From contig RGEC01000007.1 in NCBI GenBank assembly GCA_009918425.1, positions 1-23,759 on the forward strand: a stretch of 23,759 bases of DNA, given 5' to 3'. This DNA is from Bacteroidota bacterium (GTDB lineage Bacteria > Bacteroidota > Bacteroidia > NS11-12g > UBA955). The position numbers and the translations under genes are program-made. Below, piece after piece: positions 1-7,995 of the stretch. The notes under the pieces were generated by a model that saw only the letters and a program-made list of their open reading frames with translations, had not been told where the DNA came from and ran no database searches. The first letter of the stretch is position 1, and every line of letters starts with the position of its first letter.

Positions 1-1095
1 AGCTCTTACGTTTCGTTTTTTCGCGAAGGCAATACCTATACGGATGCGACCACAGGCAATGGTTTTAACTACCTAAGCTGGACCAATACCCAGATTAAAC
101 TGGAAATGCCCGTGGCGTTTTCTAACAAATTAAAAGTAAATATCAGCGGAACCGACTACCTCTCCGCCGACACCCTGAAAGTGAAAGCCAACCTGGGATA
201 CCGACAGGCTAATCCGCTGCTGTATGACCTACTCACCGATAACAACAAAAAAGGCGGCGTTACCTGGCTGGTACATCCCGTTTACTGGAACAATCCCGAA
301 ATAAAACAGGCGATTGCCGATGTGGTGCAGGAATTTCGCTGTAAAACAGGTGTAAACTATATCATCGAACCCCTCACCCAATGGACTCCCTTAAATTTAG
401 GACAAGGCAAACATATCATTGCCCCTGATTCTTCCCTGGGCGTGGTGGGATACAATGACCGTCTATGGGCATCCTGCATCGTAGGTGCTGAAACCTTTTA
501 CCATAACCAAACCCAATTGCTGCGATTCAATACACAGCAAAACTGGTATTACGGAAAAGGACAGCCTCCTGCCGGCGCAGCCAAATTCAGGTATGTGCTG
601 TTTCATGAAATGGGTCACTCGCTGGGATTGGGCCATGTAAATGAATGGGGCGAAAGCATGTATCCCACGGTTACGCTGCTGCCATCAGACAACTGGTGCA
701 AACGCGATACTATAACCGCTGCAGAGCAAACAGCCATCAAACACTACATTTCACTTAGCCAGAACTTTGCTTTTCGGGGCTGCGGTATCACACCCATGAA
801 ACCCAATTTTGATTGTAAAGACGTATTCGGACTGAGTGTAGGTGTAGAATCCCTGACCGATGAAGGTGCCTGGCTGTTTCCCAATCCGGCTGCAAGCCTT
901 ATTCAGGTAAAGCTTTCCGCCGCTGAAACTGCCGAAATTAGCCTTTACGACATGCGCGGCCGCAAAGTGCTGTCAGCAGGTATCCGCGGTTCAGAAACAA
1001 TATTTCTGCCGGTTACTCTCAGCAATGGGATTTACATGGCGCGTTGTAATACAACCCAGGGTGCGAGAACCACACGCTTGCTTATTCAGCACTAA
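1..1095 (+). CDS. Secreted matrixin-like zinc metalloprotease, 5' partial, T9SS type A sorting domain
   Basis: The reading frame is open from the first base, so the gene begins upstream of the window; 364 residues are visible. Residues 1 to about 65 look like the end of an IPT/TIG-type beta-sandwich (LSWTNTQIKLEMP, then SADTLKVKA). The protease domain follows, with the metzincin zinc motif HEMGHSLGLGH at window residues 202-212 (bases 604-636) and a following ESMYP that fits the Met-turn. This gives three zinc-binding His and the catalytic Glu of the matrixin/M10-like group. The last ~74 residues (from WLFPNP, ending GARTTRLLIQH) match the type A Por-secretion C-terminal sorting domain (TIGR04183 type), so the protein is probably exported by T9SS and cleaved or anchored at the surface. 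Substrate cannot be inferred. A signal peptide would lie outside the window. Confidence 0.85.
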   Translation, partial: SSYVSFFREGNTYTDATTGNGFNYLSWTNTQIKLEMPVAFSNKLKVNISGTDYLSADTLKVKANLGYRQANPLLYDLLTDNNKKGGVTWLVHPVYWNNPEIKQAIADVVQEFRCKTGVNYIIEPLTQWTPLNLGQGKHIIAPDSSLGVVGYNDRLWASCIVGAETFYHNQTQLLRFNTQQNWYYGKGQPPAGAAKFRYVLFHEMGHSLGLGHVNEWGESMYPTVTLLPSDNWCKRDTITAAEQTAIKHYISLSQNFAFRGCGITPMKPNFDCKDVFGLSVGVESLTDEGAWLFPNPAASLIQVKLSAAETAEISLYDMRGRKVLSAGIRGSETIFLPVTLSNGIYMARCNTTQGARTTRLLIQH

Positions 1096-1113
1096 ACACT
1101 TCCTAAAAAGAAA

Positions 1114-1145
1114 TTTGAGCCTGCCACGGTTTTCCCTGAACTTTG
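1114..1145 (+). promoter_or_regulatory. Probable Bacteroidota promoter of the KdsC-like gene
   Basis: TTTG at 1114-1117 is followed after 20 bases by GAACTTTG at 1138-1145. This is the Bacteroidota -33/-7 arrangement (TTTG, then TAnnTTTG) with one mismatch at the first T of the -7 box. It ends 5 bases before the ATG at 1151, so transcription would start at or very near the start codon. Confidence 0.6.
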
Positions 1146-1150
1146 CACCC

Positions 1151-1675
1151 ATGAATGCCAGAACACTGGAGAAACTAAAAACCTTTAAAACCTTTATTTT
1201 CGACATTGATGGCGTGCTTACCACGGGCAATGTACTGGTTACAGAGGAAGGGCACATGCTTCGCAGTGTGAATATAAAAGATGGGTTTGCCTTACAGCAT
1301 GCAGTGAAACAGGGTTACAACATTGCCATAATCAGCGGTGGCAACAGCCAAGGCATGCTACACCGCTTTCAGGGGCTGGGCATCAAAGAAGTATATCTGG
1401 GACAAAACAACAAAATGGCTGCTTTTGAAAAAGTATGCTCTGATTTCGGGGTAAACGAAAAAGAAGTAGCTTACATGGGCGACGATATGCCCGATTTTCC
1501 TATCCTCAAAAAAGCCGGACTGGCTGTTTGTCCGGAAGATGCCTCGGCAGATATAAAAGAAATCTGTCACGAAGTGCTAACGGTTGCCGGCGGGCAAGGC
1601 TGTGCCAGACTATTGCTGGAAACCGCTATGAAATTGCAGGACACCTGGCACAATGACGACACCCATACCTGGTAA
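1151..1675 (+). CDS. kdsC: KdsC-like HAD phosphatase (3-deoxy-D-manno-octulosonate 8-phosphate phosphatase family)
   Basis: 174 residues. HAD superfamily, cap-less C0 subclass: motif I FDIDGVLT with nucleophile D18 and acid/base D20, motif II IISGG, motif III Lys in GQNNK, and motif IV GDDMPD, which binds Mg2+. Length and motif spacing match KdsC, which releases phosphate from KDO-8-P to give KDO for the LPS inner core in the cytoplasm. Related YrbI-like enzymes can act on other sugar-acid phosphates (for example KDN-9-P), so the substrate is inferred. The frame is open further upstream to 1025, but that part overlaps the protease gene; the ATG at 1151 lies directly after a promoter-like box and begins the conserved domain. 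It is transcribed alone or with the CBS gene, which has its own -7 box. Confidence 0.85.
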   Translation: MNARTLEKLKTFKTFIFDIDGVLTTGNVLVTEEGHMLRSVNIKDGFALQHAVKQGYNIAIISGGNSQGMLHRFQGLGIKEVYLGQNNKMAAFEKVCSDFGVNEKEVAYMGDDMPDFPILKKAGLAVCPEDASADIKEICHEVLTVAGGQGCARLLLETAMKLQDTWHNDDTHTW

Positions 1676-1736
1676 AGTTGTGTAAAATTTTAGGGGAATT
1701 CGGTGATTCGTGTATCAACAGCCCTTAAGACTTCGT

Positions 1737-1744
1737 TATTTTTG
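1737..1744 (+). promoter_or_regulatory. -7 promoter box TATTTTTG upstream of the CBS-domain gene
   Basis: A perfect TAnnTTTG box ends 7 bases before the ATG at 1752. No good TTTG was found at the expected -33 distance. The box supports the ATG at 1752 over the in-frame GTG at 1710, which lies upstream of the box. Confidence 0.55.
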
Positions 1745-1751
1745 TATTCAG

Positions 1752-2411
1752 ATGATAGCCGGATCACTTATACACGATTCTCTTTCGCCCCTGCGACTAA
1801 CCGACACTGTAGGTGCCGCACTTGAGTATATGCATGCCATGCGCGTTTCTGAACTTCCGGTGGTAGACAACAACCGCCTTCACAATTATGCCAGGGCAAT
1901 CAATCTGCTTCAGGAAAAAGCCGATAAAAGGCTTTCAGATATCATACCCTTCAATCCGCATGCGCCTTTTGCTCCCGCACAACAGCATATTTATCAGGTG
2001 ATTCCGCTAATGGTTGCTTCTGACCTTGAAGTAATGGCGGTAGCCAACGAGCAGAACCAAATTATTGGCATAATAGACCAGCGAAAGATTCACGAAAACA
2101 TATCGCAATCACTAACCTACAAAGGCATGGGAGCTGTACTCGTGGTGTTGGTTGAACCCCGTGATTTTGCACCTTCCCACATCATGCGGCTTGTAGAAGA
2201 AAATGGAGCCAAAGTGCTGGGAATGATGGTAAACCAAACCGAAGCAGGGAACCTGCTGGTAAGCCTGAAACTAAATACAACCCTGGTAAAGGGAATTGTA
2301 TCATCACTGTCCAGATTTGGATATAAAACAGAAGATGTGTACATGTCTGAAGATTTCAACAGACAGGATAACAGTGAATACGAAAGCGTACTAAGGTTTT
2401 TTGACATCTGA
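1752..2411 (+). CDS. CBS-domain pair protein with C-terminal ACT-like region
   Basis: 219 residues, cytoplasmic, no signal or membrane segment. Residues 1 to ~120 hold two CBS repeats, seen from motifs such as MRVSELPVVDNN in the first and NEQNQIIGIIDQRKI in the second. Residues ~130-195 (AVLVVLVEPRDFAPSHIMRL, later LNTTLVKGIVSSLSRFGY) resemble the ACT-like tail found in Bacteroidota CBS proteins of this length. CBS pairs usually bind adenosine nucleotides, and ACT domains bind small ligands, so a ligand-sensing regulatory role is likely; no enzymatic domain is attached. In many relatives a similar gene sits next to NAD kinase, which is not the case here. The target is unknown. I chose ATG 1752 because of the -7 box just upstream. 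Confidence 0.8.
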   Translation: MIAGSLIHDSLSPLRLTDTVGAALEYMHAMRVSELPVVDNNRLHNYARAINLLQEKADKRLSDIIPFNPHAPFAPAQQHIYQVIPLMVASDLEVMAVANEQNQIIGIIDQRKIHENISQSLTYKGMGAVLVVLVEPRDFAPSHIMRLVEENGAKVLGMMVNQTEAGNLLVSLKLNTTLVKGIVSSLSRFGYKTEDVYMSEDFNRQDNSEYESVLRFFDI

Positions 2412-2476
2412 CCGAACATTACCTGTGGAAAACAAGTGACTCTGCCACACAATATTCAGGTAAAGCCGCCGTTTTG

Positions 2477-2484
2477 TACCTTTG
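2477..2484 (+). promoter_or_regulatory. -7 promoter box TACCTTTG upstream of the Wzz-like gene
   Basis: A perfect TAnnTTTG box ends 12 bases before the ATG at 2497. The longer reading from the TTG at 2482 would begin inside this box, so that start is unlikely. No clear -33 TTTG was seen. Confidence 0.55.
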
Positions 2485-2496
2485 CCCGTTCAATAT

Positions 2497-3561
2497 ATGA
2501 AATTTCAACCCGGTTCAACCGAAAATCTCATTCAGGCTGAAGACGTTCAGAAGCCAATCCATTTTGCCGATGTAGTAAATTTTTTCTGGCGCTGGCGTAA
2601 AGTAATATTTGCGGTATGTCTCGTATCCGGACTGCTGTCTGTGCTCATTACAAGTCCGCTTATTACCAAACCCAAATACAAGGCCACCCATGTATTTTAT
2701 CCCACTACCAACAACTCCATTTCCAATGCCCTCCTTACGGAACTGAATCAGCGGCAAAAAGACCCCCTTGAATTCGGCGAAGAAGAAGAAGCCGAAAAAG
2801 CCCTGCAGGTATTGCAAAGCGGTGAATTGTTGAGCCGTCTGGTGCGCAATTTCAACCTTATGAAACACTACGGCATTGATCCCAAAACAGAAGCCCATCC
2901 CCAGACCGCACTGGAATATAAAATTGAAGAAAATATTCAGTTTAGCCGCACTCGTTACCTGAGCATTAAAATTGAAGTATTGGATGAAGATCCGCAAATG
3001 GCCGCCAATATTGCCAATGGTATTGCTGCATTATACGACACCGTAAAAACCGAAATACAAAAACAGGTAGCTGATCCGGCACTGGCCATTGTAGAAAGAG
3101 CCCTCAAGGAGAAACAAAACAAACTACAGGGACTCAAAGACCAGCTACGCGGACTTGGAGAAAAAGGAGTAACCAACTACGAAGAACAAAGCCGTGCGCT
3201 GGCAGAAGAGATTTACAAAGCACAGGCTTCCGGGCAGCTTGGCCGTGTAAAAGACCTAATAGAACAACAGAACACTCTGGTCAGCCACGGGGGGGACTTT
3301 ATTGCACTGAATGAACTGATACAGCAAGAGGCAGTAAAAGAAAGTGATTTAATTGCCCAGTACGAAAAGCGACTGGTGGACGTGAAAGAAAACCTCTCTC
3401 ACAAATTTACGGTGAGTGCAGCGGCCAAACCCGAAATAAAAGCATGGCCCAAACGAACGCTGGTATTGCTTATGACCCTCCTTACCACCTTTGCTGCCAT
3501 CTCTGTGATGTTGCTGTTGTACGAGGTATTGTACCTGAACCGCAAAAAGAACCTTGCTTAA
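2497..3561 (+). CDS. Wzz-like polysaccharide chain-length determinant / co-polymerase
   Basis: 354 residues with the polysaccharide co-polymerase layout. A short cytoplasmic N-terminus is followed by TM1 at about 34-55 and a large periplasmic part (about 56-318) with a coiled-coil-prone stretch near 205-245. TM2 lies at about 321-343, preceded by a degenerate Pro-containing motif (KPEIKAWPKR). An acidic patch EFGEEEEAEKA near residue 90 follows the Wzz-like N-terminal region. There is no cytoplasmic tyrosine kinase domain, so this is the short, kinase-less type. The family controls the modal chain length of O-antigen, capsule or exopolysaccharide. The next gene (Wzy/WaaL-like) overlaps it by 8 bases, which supports a shared operon and role. 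Confidence 0.82.
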   Translation: MKFQPGSTENLIQAEDVQKPIHFADVVNFFWRWRKVIFAVCLVSGLLSVLITSPLITKPKYKATHVFYPTTNNSISNALLTELNQRQKDPLEFGEEEEAEKALQVLQSGELLSRLVRNFNLMKHYGIDPKTEAHPQTALEYKIEENIQFSRTRYLSIKIEVLDEDPQMAANIANGIAALYDTVKTEIQKQVADPALAIVERALKEKQNKLQGLKDQLRGLGEKGVTNYEEQSRALAEEIYKAQASGQLGRVKDLIEQQNTLVSHGGDFIALNELIQQEAVKESDLIAQYEKRLVDVKENLSHKFTVSAAAKPEIKAWPKRTLVLLMTLLTTFAAISVMLLLYEVLYLNRKKNLA

Positions 3562-5023
3562 TACGCCGGTTACATCGCACAAACCTTATCTCATCTACCT
3601 GCTGGCATTGCTCACAGGTATAGCAGGTATGTGGGCAGCCATGTACGGAAATTATTATGTATTTCTCATTCCGGTCGCCATCTCAGTACTTTTGTTTTCC
3701 GTTTACAAAACCGAGAAATTTATTCTGCTTACCGGAGCGCTTGCGCCACTTTCAATAAATATTAACGACATTGGAGGCGGACTTGGACTGGCACTACCCA
3801 CCGAACCACTCATCATCTGGATTTTCTGTTTGCTTTGTGTACGGTTTTTTCTTCAGGAAAAAACCAATCTCACACCCCTGAAACACCCGGTTGTTTTGCT
3901 GGTAATTGCCTATCTGCTTTGGCTCTGGCTATCTTCGATATACAGCAGTATGCCGATGGTGAGTTTCAAATTCAGCCTGGCACGCACCTGGTATATCATA
4001 GTATTTTTCATCGGAGGGATTTACCTGTTTAAGAAGATGCAAAACATTCAATACTTCTTTTCAGCATTGGTAGTTTGCACACTGATTCTCGTCATATATA
4101 CCCTCACCAAACACGCTGCTTACGGATTTATCCGAAGTGCATCTTACGGCATCAGCTGGCCTTTTTTCCCCGACCATGGCATGTATGCAGCCGCTATTGC
4201 TTTTTGCGTAAGTATACTCGTATTCTATACTTTCAATGGTTCGGTGTTTGGCATCAAGCCCGGCTGGGCACCCCTGCTGGGTTTCTTTCTGGTGGTATTA
4301 CTCCTGGGCATTGTGGTGAGCTACACTCGCGCTACCTGGCTTAGCCTCATAGCTGCGTTGGGCGTGTATCTGCTGATCAGATTCCGCATTAAGTTTTACT
4401 GGATTATGCTGGCCCTGGTGGCTGTAAGCACCTATGGTATTATAAACCAGGACAGATTACTCTACAATCTGGAGGCCAATAAACAAGGCAGCAGTGATGA
4501 ACTGGAGGGACACGTAAAATCGGTGAGTAACATCACCACCGACCCCAGCAACCTTGAACGTATAAACCGCTGGAAATGCGCTTCACGCATGGTTTCTGAA
4601 AGGCCGCTCTTTGGATTTGGGCCCGGTACGTTTGTATTTCAGTACGGTCCGTTTCAGCAAAGCAGTGAAATGACCATCATCAGCACCAATACCGGAGATC
4701 TGGGAGATGCACACAGCGAGTATTTCAGTGCCATGAGCGAGAGCGGGTTTCCCGGTATGACTTTATGGATTGCCATAACTTTGCTCACCATGGCCACTGC
4801 CTTCCGTGTAATCTACAATACGGAAGACCGAAAAATCAAAATAACAACATTAATTGCTTTGCTGGGGCTGGTAACTTACCATGTACACGCATTTTTAAAT
4901 AATTATAGCCAATACGATAAAATCGCAGTGCCACTATGGATGTTTACCGCAGTGATTGTGGTATTAGATTTACATACAAAAAACACCTCCACTCCTGACT
5001 ACGGGTTAAAACCAGCGACTTAG
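3554..5023 (+). CDS. O-antigen ligase / polymerase-like membrane protein (Wzy_C family)
   Basis: 489 residues, very hydrophobic, about ten to twelve transmembrane segments. The Wzy_C/WaaL signature is visible: SYTRATWLSL before a cluster of TM helices, then a large loop with RPLFGFGPGTF and DAHSEYFSAMSESGFPG. Its conserved His and Glu match the periplasmic active-loop residues of O-antigen ligases and polymerases. It may polymerise repeat units or attach the polymer to lipid A core; the family cannot be split on sequence alone. The probable start is TTG at 3554, overlapping the stop of the Wzz-like gene by 8 bases; the next in-frame ATG lies within the first membrane segment. It is very likely co-transcribed and translationally coupled with the Wzz-like gene. 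Confidence 0.82.
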   Translation: MLNTPVTSHKPYLIYLLALLTGIAGMWAAMYGNYYVFLIPVAISVLLFSVYKTEKFILLTGALAPLSININDIGGGLGLALPTEPLIIWIFCLLCVRFFLQEKTNLTPLKHPVVLLVIAYLLWLWLSSIYSSMPMVSFKFSLARTWYIIVFFIGGIYLFKKMQNIQYFFSALVVCTLILVIYTLTKHAAYGFIRSASYGISWPFFPDHGMYAAAIAFCVSILVFYTFNGSVFGIKPGWAPLLGFFLVVLLLGIVVSYTRATWLSLIAALGVYLLIRFRIKFYWIMLALVAVSTYGIINQDRLLYNLEANKQGSSDELEGHVKSVSNITTDPSNLERINRWKCASRMVSERPLFGFGPGTFVFQYGPFQQSSEMTIISTNTGDLGDAHSEYFSAMSESGFPGMTLWIAITLLTMATAFRVIYNTEDRKIKITTLIALLGLVTYHVHAFLNNYSQYDKIAVPLWMFTAVIVVLDLHTKNTSTPDYGLKPAT

Positions 5024-5079
5024 GATGATTAAACAGCGTTGTCATCAAACCGTCGTTTTTTATAACCCTTATCTTATAA

Positions 5080-5111
5080 TTTGTTTTTGTCGAATTTATT
5101 TAGTATATTCG
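5080..5111 (+). promoter_or_regulatory. Probable promoter of the 5134 lipoprotein gene
   Basis: TTTG at 5080-5083 is followed after 20 bases by TATATTCG at 5104-5111, the TAnnTTCG variant of the Bacteroidota -7 box. The start codon is 22 bases further on, the longest leader of the single-box promoters in this window. The surrounding ~110-base gap is AT-rich and holds nothing else recognised. Confidence 0.55.
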
Positions 5112-5133
5112 TTTTATACAAAAGTTAAAACCC

Positions 5134-5730
5134 ATGAAAATCAATGGTTTTTTCTCGGCAATGATGCTTTTCTCAGCCGTCATTTCAGGCAGTTGCAAAA
5201 AAGATATTTCTACCCAGGGGGGCCAACCACTGCAAAGTAGTGAGTGGCTTGTTCCCGGAGACAATGCTCCTGTATGGCAAAACAAAAACATTGATGGTAT
5301 CGGTCCGGCTCAGGTACTTGAAATTACAGACCCCGCCATAACTCCCGAACTTATAAAAAATTCAGTAGTGCTGGTATATGGAAATCTTGGAGGTTATCCG
5401 GCTGCCATACGTCAGCCCGGTAAAGTGGAACTGATGAGACTGCTGGTTTCATACATCCGTGGCAACAATCCCCGTACAGATGTATGGAGTGGCATGCCTG
5501 TGGCGGGCAAAATGCTCATTATGCTCACAAACCCTGATAATGAATATGATCCGTATGGAAATGCGCTGGGGCATACCTTTCGCTATTTCTTTGTGCCAAA
5601 ATATGACCCGAATACTGCAGGAAAAAAACCTACCGAAGGCGCTTCCACATTATTGGCGAAATATTCAGAAGATGATTTGCGAAACATGACCTACGAGCAA
5701 TTTTGCGAGGCCGCCGGGGTAAAAAAATAA
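5134..5730 (+). CDS. Lipoprotein of unknown function
   Basis: 198 residues. The N-terminus is a lipoprotein signal peptide: MKIN, a hydrophobic stretch, and lipobox SGSC, so Cys at about residue 21 would be lipidated, followed by KKDIS. The mature part has no motif I can name. Visible patterns are DPAITPELIKNSVVLVYGNL, a Gly/Pro-rich centre, FRYFFVPKYD and a C-terminal MTYEQFCEAAGVKK. Similar short lipoproteins with a 'DPAIT...VLVY' start and a 'Y..M(S/T)YE..C' end are, as I recall, common in Bacteroidota and often have no assigned role. It has its own promoter and sits alone between the polysaccharide genes and the transglycosylase. The cellular location (periplasm or outer membrane) is inferred from the lipobox only. 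Confidence 0.8.
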   Translation: MKINGFFSAMMLFSAVISGSCKKDISTQGGQPLQSSEWLVPGDNAPVWQNKNIDGIGPAQVLEITDPAITPELIKNSVVLVYGNLGGYPAAIRQPGKVELMRLLVSYIRGNNPRTDVWSGMPVAGKMLIMLTNPDNEYDPYGNALGHTFRYFFVPKYDPNTAGKKPTEGASTLLAKYSEDDLRNMTYEQFCEAAGVKK

Positions 5731-5771
5731 TCCTGCGGGCTATTTTTCGACATTTTTATCTCCTGTTAAAC

Positions 5772-5779
5772 TATCTTCG
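5772..5779 (+). promoter_or_regulatory. -7 promoter box TATCTTCG upstream of mtgA
   Basis: A TAnnTTCG box ends 8 bases before the ATG at 5788. No convincing -33 TTTG was found. It is one of five boxes of the TTCG variant in this window. Confidence 0.5.
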
Positions 5780-5787
5780 AAACCAAT

Positions 5788-6471
5788 ATGGGGCTGTTTA
5801 GTAACCCGACATTCCGAAGTATCCGTAAATGGACTTTTCGAATATTCTTGGGGTTTATGTTATTGAGCTTTTTATGGGTTCTGGCACTCAAATGGATTAA
5901 CCCGGGCACAACATTGCTTATGATCTCCAGATCGGGTGATAAGACACTGCTGAAACAATGGGTGCAGCTGGATGACATATCCAAAAATATGCAGCTTGCC
6001 GTCATTTGCGGTGAAGACCAGAACTTCTGTCAGCACTGGGGATTTGATTTTAAGGCCATTAAATCAGCAGCAGAGCACAACATGAAAGGCGGGAAAAAAC
6101 GCGGTGCCAGTACCATCAGTCAGCAGACAGCTAAAAATGTGTTTTTATGGGAAGGCCGAAGCTGGTTGCGCAAAGGCCTGGAAGTATGGTTCACGGCACT
6201 GATAGAATTGCTGTGGGGAAAAGAACGCATTATGGAAGTTTATTTGAATGTTATTGAAACCGGTGATGGGATTTTTGGTGTAGAGGCTGCGGCCCAGAAT
6301 TATTATGGAAAAACCGCAGGCAAACTCAGTAAAAATGAAGCCGCGCATATATCCGGACTGCTTCCATGTCCCAGAACCTGCGGATTGAATAGTCGTTTTA
6401 CATCGCGGAGGGCTCAGGTAATTTACTATTCCATGACCCGTTTTGGCATTGAATTGGAGTATCTGAAGTAA
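5788..6471 (+). CDS. mtgA: Monofunctional biosynthetic peptidoglycan transglycosylase
   Basis: 227 residues. One N-terminal membrane anchor (about 17-34) is followed by a GT51 domain. The family motifs are in order: GEDQNFCQHWGFD at 75-87 with catalytic Glu76, RGASTISQQTAKN at 105-117, and KERIMEVYLNVIETGDGIFG at 145-164. It has no transpeptidase domain, and the size matches MtgA. It polymerises lipid II into glycan strands on the periplasmic face of the inner membrane. The ATG at 5788 follows a -7 box and gives the full anchor. The C-terminal part carries two Cys near the end of the domain (PCPRTC), which I note without assigning a role. It appears to be a single-gene transcription unit; EF-P downstream has its own box. 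Confidence 0.92.
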   Translation: MGLFSNPTFRSIRKWTFRIFLGFMLLSFLWVLALKWINPGTTLLMISRSGDKTLLKQWVQLDDISKNMQLAVICGEDQNFCQHWGFDFKAIKSAAEHNMKGGKKRGASTISQQTAKNVFLWEGRSWLRKGLEVWFTALIELLWGKERIMEVYLNVIETGDGIFGVEAAAQNYYGKTAGKLSKNEAAHISGLLPCPRTCGLNSRFTSRRAQVIYYSMTRFGIELEYLK

Positions 6472-6498
6472 AGAATACGCCCTGTTGCGGTTTTGTGT

Positions 6499-6506
6499 TA
6501 AATTTG
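6499..6506 (+). promoter_or_regulatory. -7 promoter box TAAATTTG upstream of efp
   Basis: A perfect TAnnTTTG box ends 12 bases before the ATG at 6519. It supports that ATG over the upstream in-frame GTG at 6495, which lies before the box. No clear -33 element was seen. Confidence 0.55.
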
Positions 6507-6518
6507 CATCACTTTATT

Positions 6519-7082
6519 ATGGCAACAACCCAGGACGTATCCAATGGCATGTTCATCCGCTACAACGGTGAGCTCTGCCAGATTATCGAATGGCAACATC
6601 GCACACCGGGTAACCTTCGTGCATTTTACCAGGCCCGTATGCGCCGTGTAAAAGACGGCAAACTGGCAGAAAACCGCTTTCGCAGTGGCGAAGAAGTGGA
6701 AATTGTGCGTGTAGAAACCCATGAGCTTCAGTTTCTGTATGAAGAAGGCGACAGCTTTATCTGCATGAATAATGAAACCTACGATCAGGTTCCAATACCC
6801 AAGTTCATGTTTGGAGACGGTGCCAAATTCATGAAAGAAGGCGATGAGGTATTGGTATCCTTCGAGGGAGAACTGCCCATTGGAGCTACCGCACCATCTC
6901 ACGTAGTGCTGGAAATTACATACAGCGAGCCCGGCGTGCGTGGCGATACTGCTACCAACACCCTGAAACCTGCAACCGTGGAAACGGGTGCTACCGTTAT
7001 GGTTCCTCTGTTTGTAGAAACCGGTGAAAAAATCAAAATCGATACACGCACCGGCGAATATGTGGAACGCGTAAAAGGTTAA
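6519..7082 (+). CDS. efp: Translation elongation factor P, variant loop
   Basis: 187 residues, the usual EF-P length, with three beta-barrel domains. N-terminal KOW-like domain: about 1-65. Central OB: about 66-128. C-terminal OB: about 129-187, with conserved PGVRGDTA, KPATVETGA and IDTRTGEYVERVK. EF-P binds ribosomes stalled at polyproline and stimulates peptide bond formation. The tip of the domain I loop reads RTPGNLRAF at residues 28-36. By ungapped alignment to the E. coli loop (PGKGQAF), the modified Lys34 is replaced by Asn32 here, with Arg34 two residues later. The usual lysylation by EpmA could therefore not occur at this position. It heads a tight operon, with the ureohydrolase gene starting 2 bases after its stop. 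Confidence 0.93.
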   Translation: MATTQDVSNGMFIRYNGELCQIIEWQHRTPGNLRAFYQARMRRVKDGKLAENRFRSGEEVEIVRVETHELQFLYEEGDSFICMNNETYDQVPIPKFMFGDGAKFMKEGDEVLVSFEGELPIGATAPSHVVLEITYSEPGVRGDTATNTLKPATVETGATVMVPLFVETGEKIKIDTRTGEYVERVKG

Positions 7083-7084
7083 TC

Positions 7085-7993
7085 TTGAGCAACCTTCCCT
7101 TTTCCGTTCTTCCCGCCGATGAAGGCTTTCTTGCACTGCCTGAAGTACACCTGGCTGCCTATGAAAATGCCCGCGTGGTGATTCAGCAAATTCCTTACGA
7201 ACACACCAGTTCCTACATTGCCGGAAGTGACAAAGGTCCTGAAGCCATTGTTGCCGCAAGCCACTTTGTGGAATTCTATGATGAAGAACTGGACGCTGAA
7301 ACTTACCGCAGCGTCGGCATAGCCACACTGGCACCCACCGATTTTACCGATACTATTGACGCGGCCGCAGTGGAGAAAATCCGATTGCAAACATCTTTAC
7401 TGCTGAATGATGGCAAATTTGTGGTTTCGCTGGGCGCGGAGCACACAGTAACCCTGGGATTTGTAAAGGCACATCTGGAAAAATTTCCCAACCTGAGTGT
7501 ATTGCAAATTGATGCTCACAGCGATCTGCGAGCAGAATACAACGGCAATCCCTACTCGCACGCCAGTGTTATGGCCAGGGTACATGATTTGGGCGTGCCA
7601 CTGGTGCAGGTAGGCATCCGAGCCCAATGCAAAGAAGAGGCTGAATTGAGAAAATCATCAGTCAATATCCATACTTGGTATGCTCATCAGCTTTGGAATG
7701 ACGATGCCTGGATAGACGCATGCATAGACAAACTCAGTGATGAGGTTTACCTTACCATAGATGCAGACGGATTTGACCCATCGGTTTGTCCGGCCGTGGG
7801 CACCGCAGAGCCCGGAGGTCTGACATGGATGCAGGGTTGCAAACTCTTTCGCCGCCTGGCAGAACGCAAAAAAGTGATTGGATTTGATATTGTGGAAATT
7901 GCACCCCGTGAAACCGACATCATTACAGAATTCAGCATGGCTAAACTCTGTTATAAAATTATCGGATATTTGAACCAACACAACCGCATCTAA
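7085..7993 (+). CDS. speB: Ureohydrolase family enzyme, probable agmatinase
   Basis: 302 residues, arginase/agmatinase fold. All manganese ligands are present: H120 (GAEH), D143, H145 and D147 (DAHSD), and D226 and D228 (DADGFDP). The downstream VGTAEPGGLTW and the acidic residue in DIVEIAPRETD are also typical. The family hydrolyses agmatine to putrescine and urea; PGG and DIVEIAP favour agmatinase over arginase, but substrate is inferred. The start is TTG at 7085, 2 bases after the EF-P stop; no ATG exists before the catalytic core. It lies between EF-P and the cysteine desulfurase in one tight operon. The N-terminus (about 1-30) is not similar to anything I recognise. Confidence 0.85.
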   Translation: MSNLPFSVLPADEGFLALPEVHLAAYENARVVIQQIPYEHTSSYIAGSDKGPEAIVAASHFVEFYDEELDAETYRSVGIATLAPTDFTDTIDAAAVEKIRLQTSLLLNDGKFVVSLGAEHTVTLGFVKAHLEKFPNLSVLQIDAHSDLRAEYNGNPYSHASVMARVHDLGVPLVQVGIRAQCKEEAELRKSSVNIHTWYAHQLWNDDAWIDACIDKLSDEVYLTIDADGFDPSVCPAVGTAEPGGLTWMQGCKLFRRLAERKKVIGFDIVEIAPRETDIITEFSMAKLCYKIIGYLNQHNRI

Positions 7994-7995
7994 CC

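Noticed and set aside
2421..2455. Short inverted repeat TGTGG ... CCACA between the CBS and Wzz-like genes
   Set aside because: 5-bp arms with a long loop are expected by chance in a region of this size.
5025..5240. 71-residue open frame before the 5134 lipoprotein
   Set aside because: Overlaps the promoter and start of the lipoprotein in another frame; no start signal and no recognisable sequence.
6498..7334. 278-residue open frame on the minus strand
   Set aside because: Antisense to EF-P and the ureohydrolase; rich in Cys, His and Phe as expected of a shadow frame. No family resemblance.
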